In this document: positions 61,090 to 64,000 of the stretch, piece after piece
Layout: every line of letters starts with the position of its first letter
Numbering within the stretch: the stretch's first letter is position 1
Source: Neckera pumila
Lineage: Eukaryota > Streptophyta > Bryopsida > Hypnales > Neckeraceae
DNA: 64,000 nucleotides
Direction: 5' to 3'
NCBI GenBank assembly: GCA_963969595.1
Contig: OZ018415.1
Coordinates: forward strand, 2,480,001-2,544,000
Program-made: the position numbers and the translations under genes
Notes under the pieces: model-generated
Told to the model about the DNA's origin: nothing
Seen by the model: the letters and a program-made list of their open reading frames with translations, nothing else
Database searches by the model: none

Positions 61090-62010
61090 CCCTTAAAGGA
61101 CCAACACGCGTTTTTTGGCCGTATAGAAATTTTGGGCAGGTACGTGTGACTAGAGATATCCATATTTGAGGCTGAAATTTTAATAGAAGGTGGGGGCAAG
61201 GAATATCTTCATGTGTACCAAGTTTCATGACATTTCAAAATACGAGTCAAAAGTTGTGACCTAATATATTACTTTTTTTGTAATTGGCAGTTTGGGCAGA
61301 TTAGAAAAAATCATTTTTTCTAGAATTTTTTTTTTGAAATTAGTTCTCTACATTTATATATACTTAAAAAGCTTTGAGTCATTTAATTTCAATCAATGAG
61401 TCAAAAGTTGTGAGGGTTTTGAATTGCGGGCAGTTATGGATTCTCTACTCTAAAAAAAACTTTGAAGTTGTTTATTTAACTCAATTTTCAATATTTTGGG
61501 AAAAAAATAAAATCCTAGGATGTAGATTGATTATTACAACATTACAAATGTTGGGAGTGGCATTTTTAAATTCCATGATTAAATTTTTAACAATTTAGTA
61601 TTTTGAATCATTTTCTACTTCTTTCTACTTACTATTTTTTTCCTATATGTTGTACTATTCCAAATGATGTGAAATTTTTCAAGCATATAGACAACTTGTT
61701 TAGGAAACTGAATTCAAAGAAGCACTACACTTATTGGCATTTTTTCATTGAAAAGTGAGCTTGCAAAGTGCAGCTGCCCGGTTTTCCGCAGGATTGAAAA
61801 AATGGTTTTCAAGACTTTGAATGTTTATATCTTATGATCCACACAGTGAAATTTTCTGAAATTTTTACCACATGTTTTCAAAATATCATACTACAAGATT
61901 CTACGGTTACATGTGTCAAAAATTGTTTTTTTCCAAAAATTTGGTAGTTGTATTAGAAATGGCAGTTTTGGAGCGTTTTTGGTGATTACATAGTCATGAA
62001 CCTTTAGGGG
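61090..62010 (+). mobile_element. TTAA-family element, 921 bp
   Basis: Shares the TTAA at 61086-61089 with its left neighbour; the right TTAA is at 62011-62014. It is very similar to 47155-48076 along its whole length (CCAACACGCGTTTTTTGGCC near the left end, GGAGCGTTTTTGGTGATTAC near the right). This suggests recent activity of this subfamily. Confidence 0.88.
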
Positions 62011-62014
62011 TTAA

Positions 62015-63207
62015 CAATGTTATGATCTCTTACTTCACGCATTTACTAATTGACTTTCTAATCAACATCTGTACCGTACCTACAGTAGGTTCAACATTCC
62101 GTGTATTGAATTATATTTTTAAATTTTGTGCCACATCATTCTTTCCATGTTTCAAACCCACCCACCCCCGTCCATCCAATACGAGGAAATTCACGGCATT
62201 GGCAGTTTTCAAGGCATAGTCCCTGGAACTTAAATCTATGCACACCGGGTACTTCGAGCTTTGAGCTGCTGATGCATTTCACAATTTATTTGGTGCTCTG
62301 AAATGAGCAGTTGAATATCAGAACATTATGTTGACATTTGTGACACTTTCATGTTACGTAAACCACCACTGGGATTTGTCCCGTTCAAAAGGCGGGCAAA
62401 TTTTGTGCCGTAATGTCCGATTATGCGGGCAAAATCGCGTAATCGGGGATTACGGATTTTTCATCCAGATCACATATCTCATCCAAGAAAATTCGTTGCC
62501 CAGTGGTCATCGGGCTCCACCCTCCTTGTCAGTCCTTTTTTTGGCAAAATTCCCTCAGACTCGGGCATTACCCTATACATTCTTTGCACCCAAATTCGCA
62601 TCTGATATGCTTCTAGCATCTCTGATCATGGAATTTTGTGGAATGAACAGACGCAGTACTGTTAAGTGCCTATTTGTGCAATTCGAAGAATTCCGCATAA
62701 TGTAGAATGTAATTTGTGTTTTTTGTCATGCATAATTATCATTACATTCTTACACATTCTCAATCAAGTATACCAAATTACAATTTCAAGAAAATCAAAA
62801 CTTCATTTTTCGTGAATTTTTAAAGTCAACTTTTGTGGTTTCACATGATAATTTATTCATAAAACTTGGTTACAAATTTTCAAAATTAGATTGCGGAGAT
62901 ATTTTGGAAACATCTATGTGCGCATCTTTCCTTCTCGATTTTTTTTCCAATTTAAAAAAAATTTCACACGAAAACATAATTCAAGGTTAGGGTGTTGCAT
63001 GCCAAAAGTTTGTAAAATAGATATCTATTTATTTTAATTAAATTTTGTCTCATGAATTATATCATTATATTCCAAAGTACATAGTACAAGAAGAATTGTG
63101 GTGTGAGGGTCAAGTAGCAAAATGAGAACAAACAGCCATTTCAAAGCCTCATGTTCTCTCTATTTTAACACATCCATCCAAAGGCCTACAATAACTTCAT
63201 CATCTCA
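62015..63207. other. Intergenic, no gene recognised
   Basis: A 125-residue frame at 62328-62705 is not recognisable and has no splice-linked partners. The rest is AT-rich. Confidence 0.4.
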
Positions 63208-63600
63208 CTAGTGTGCCCTGTGTCGTTGCCACAACCAAAATCATAATAAAAATAATTTTCTAATTTTCTAATTCATAATAAAAACTTTAAAATTCAATAT
63301 CTTTCACACCATCATTCCAAACGCCACAAAACAAAGCCCACCCATCCCTCCTTGCCAAGAGGTTTCCAATGGTACCAAGAACGTCACCAAAATCAAAGTA
63401 AAAGTAATTTTCTAATTTTTGATCCATAAATACTTTGAAATTCAATAACTTCCACACCGTAGCTCCAAACGCCACAAAACCAAGCCCGTGCACCCCTCCT
63501 CGCCAAGCCCTTTCCAACTGTTCCAAGCATGCAACTGGGGATGCACGGTCCAGGAGATCTCAACGTAACAAAACAAACAAAACAAACAACCTGTCTTAAA
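63208..63600 (+). repeat. Dispersed repeat, two tandem units (family also at 3.9 and 37.2 kb)
   Basis: Unit 1 (about 63208-63380) starts ACTAGTGTGCCCTGTGTCGT. Unit 2 (about 63381-63600) starts within AACGTCACCAAAATCAAAG. Both contain AAATTCAATA...TTCCACACC-type sequence, an ACCAAGCCC(A/G)TGCACCCCTC-type core and a TTCCAA...TACCAAG motif. Unit 2 ends in GATCTCAACGTAACAAAACA. It lies just upstream of the second NDUFS6 gene. Confidence 0.7.
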
Positions 63601-63614
63601 GGTATGTGTGGATA

Positions 63615-63660
63615 GATCATCCATCCGAGGGATCATCCATCCGAGGGATCATCCATCAAG
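63615..63660. repeat. 16-bp tandem repeat, three units
   Basis: The unit GATCATCCATCCGAGG occurs twice perfectly (63615-63630, 63631-63646), followed by a partial third. It lies about 80-120 bp upstream of the start codon of the second NDUFS6 gene, probably in its leader or core promoter. Confidence 0.85.
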
Positions 63661-63737
63661 TCTATGGGCGGGTGGTGCTGCATCTCTTGGGATTGTTAGT
63701 GCAGTTGCAGCGTTGATAGGAATTGGCGAGTGTGGCG

Positions 63738-64000
63738 ATGGCGAGGGGTTTGCGTTCTCTCACACGCTTGGCGCACGGCGTCATCTGCGCCCAACGACCT
63801 CTGCGGCATGCGGCGCCTCGTCTCGCGTCTGTTGCGCCATCGCCTTTTTCTTCGTCGTTGCGCTTGATGACCGACGATCACACCGCCAAGTGGATGCAGG
63901 TGCGTCGCTCTTGTCCTTTCCGGGCCTCAAATTCGATGAGAGCGAGGGTGTGAGCGAAGTCTGTTCGACTGGGGTGATTGTATTCCATTTTGCATTGCCA
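63738..64000 (+). CDS. NDUFS6: Second NDUFS6 gene, exon 1 only (cut by window edge)
   Basis: Exon 1 runs from the ATG at 63738 to 63899, where ATGCAG meets the donor GTGCGT exactly as in the complete gene at 54044-55695. The 54 codons give MARGLRSLTRLAHGVICAQR and then DDHTAKWMQ. The second exon begins beyond the window. It differs from the other copy by several substitutions, a net two-codon insertion (LMT-type residues before DDHT) and TAKW for TDKW. The first part of intron 1 is also similar, so this is a DNA-level duplicate rather than a retrocopy. Whether exons 2 and 3 survive cannot be seen here. Confidence 0.88.

Noticed and set aside
62328..62705. 125-residue plus-strand frame
   Set aside because: No recognisable domain and no neighbouring exon signals.

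Overview
This is nuclear DNA from a land plant, most likely a non-seed plant such as a moss; that assignment is inference. Split plant genes with GT-AG introns and plant-type homologues (complex I NDUFS6, PAM16, an F-box/kelch protein, a SIN3-type PAH protein, a choline transporter-like protein) sit as GC-richer islands in very AT-rich, transposon-filled DNA. An alpha2-delta/VWA-type surface protein gene and short palindromic DNA transposons also fit a bryophyte or lycophyte better than a seed plant. No bacterial operons, CRISPR arrays or RNA genes were seen.

Layout. 1-4370: repeats (a 45-bp tandem repeat, a 547-bp inverted-repeat element, a paired dispersed repeat) and AT-rich DNA. About 4370-12030 and 24604-32580: two arms of a large inverted duplication, each about 7.7-8 kb. 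Each carries a nine-exon gene for a secreted or type I membrane protein with VWA_N, VWA, a Cache-like stretch and one C-terminal membrane helix. The left copy (6278-12012, +) splices into an intact 605-residue frame. The right copy (30251-24624, -) has an 11-nt insertion at the exon 1 donor and a 4-nt insertion with a stop in exon 7, so it looks like a pseudogene. The 12.6-kb spacer holds a small two-exon SIN3-like PAH gene, a Tourist-like MITE, two TTAA-flanked elements and a decayed Tc1/mariner transposase.

32.6-38.8 kb is gene-poor, with another TTAA element, half of a Tourist-like MITE and a 940-bp Stowaway-like element. 39-45 kb is a gene island: an F-box/kelch gene (+) converging on an intronless choline transporter-like gene (-). 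46.5-52.8 kb is packed with TTAA elements, one nested inside another. 54.0-55.7 kb holds a complete three-exon NDUFS6 gene (-). 58.1-58.5 kb holds a single-exon PAM16 gene (+). 60.2-62.0 kb holds two abutting head-to-head TTAA elements. At the right edge, exon 1 of a second NDUFS6 gene (+) starts at 63738 and runs off the window.

NDUFS6 and PAM16 both serve mitochondria (complex I assembly; the presequence import motor). Otherwise the genes show no shared pathway. The most unusual content is the roughly 0.92-kb non-autonomous transposon family with CCCCTAAAGGACC inverted ends and TTAA at both borders (ten copies), and the plant alpha2-delta-like gene pair in the inverted duplication.
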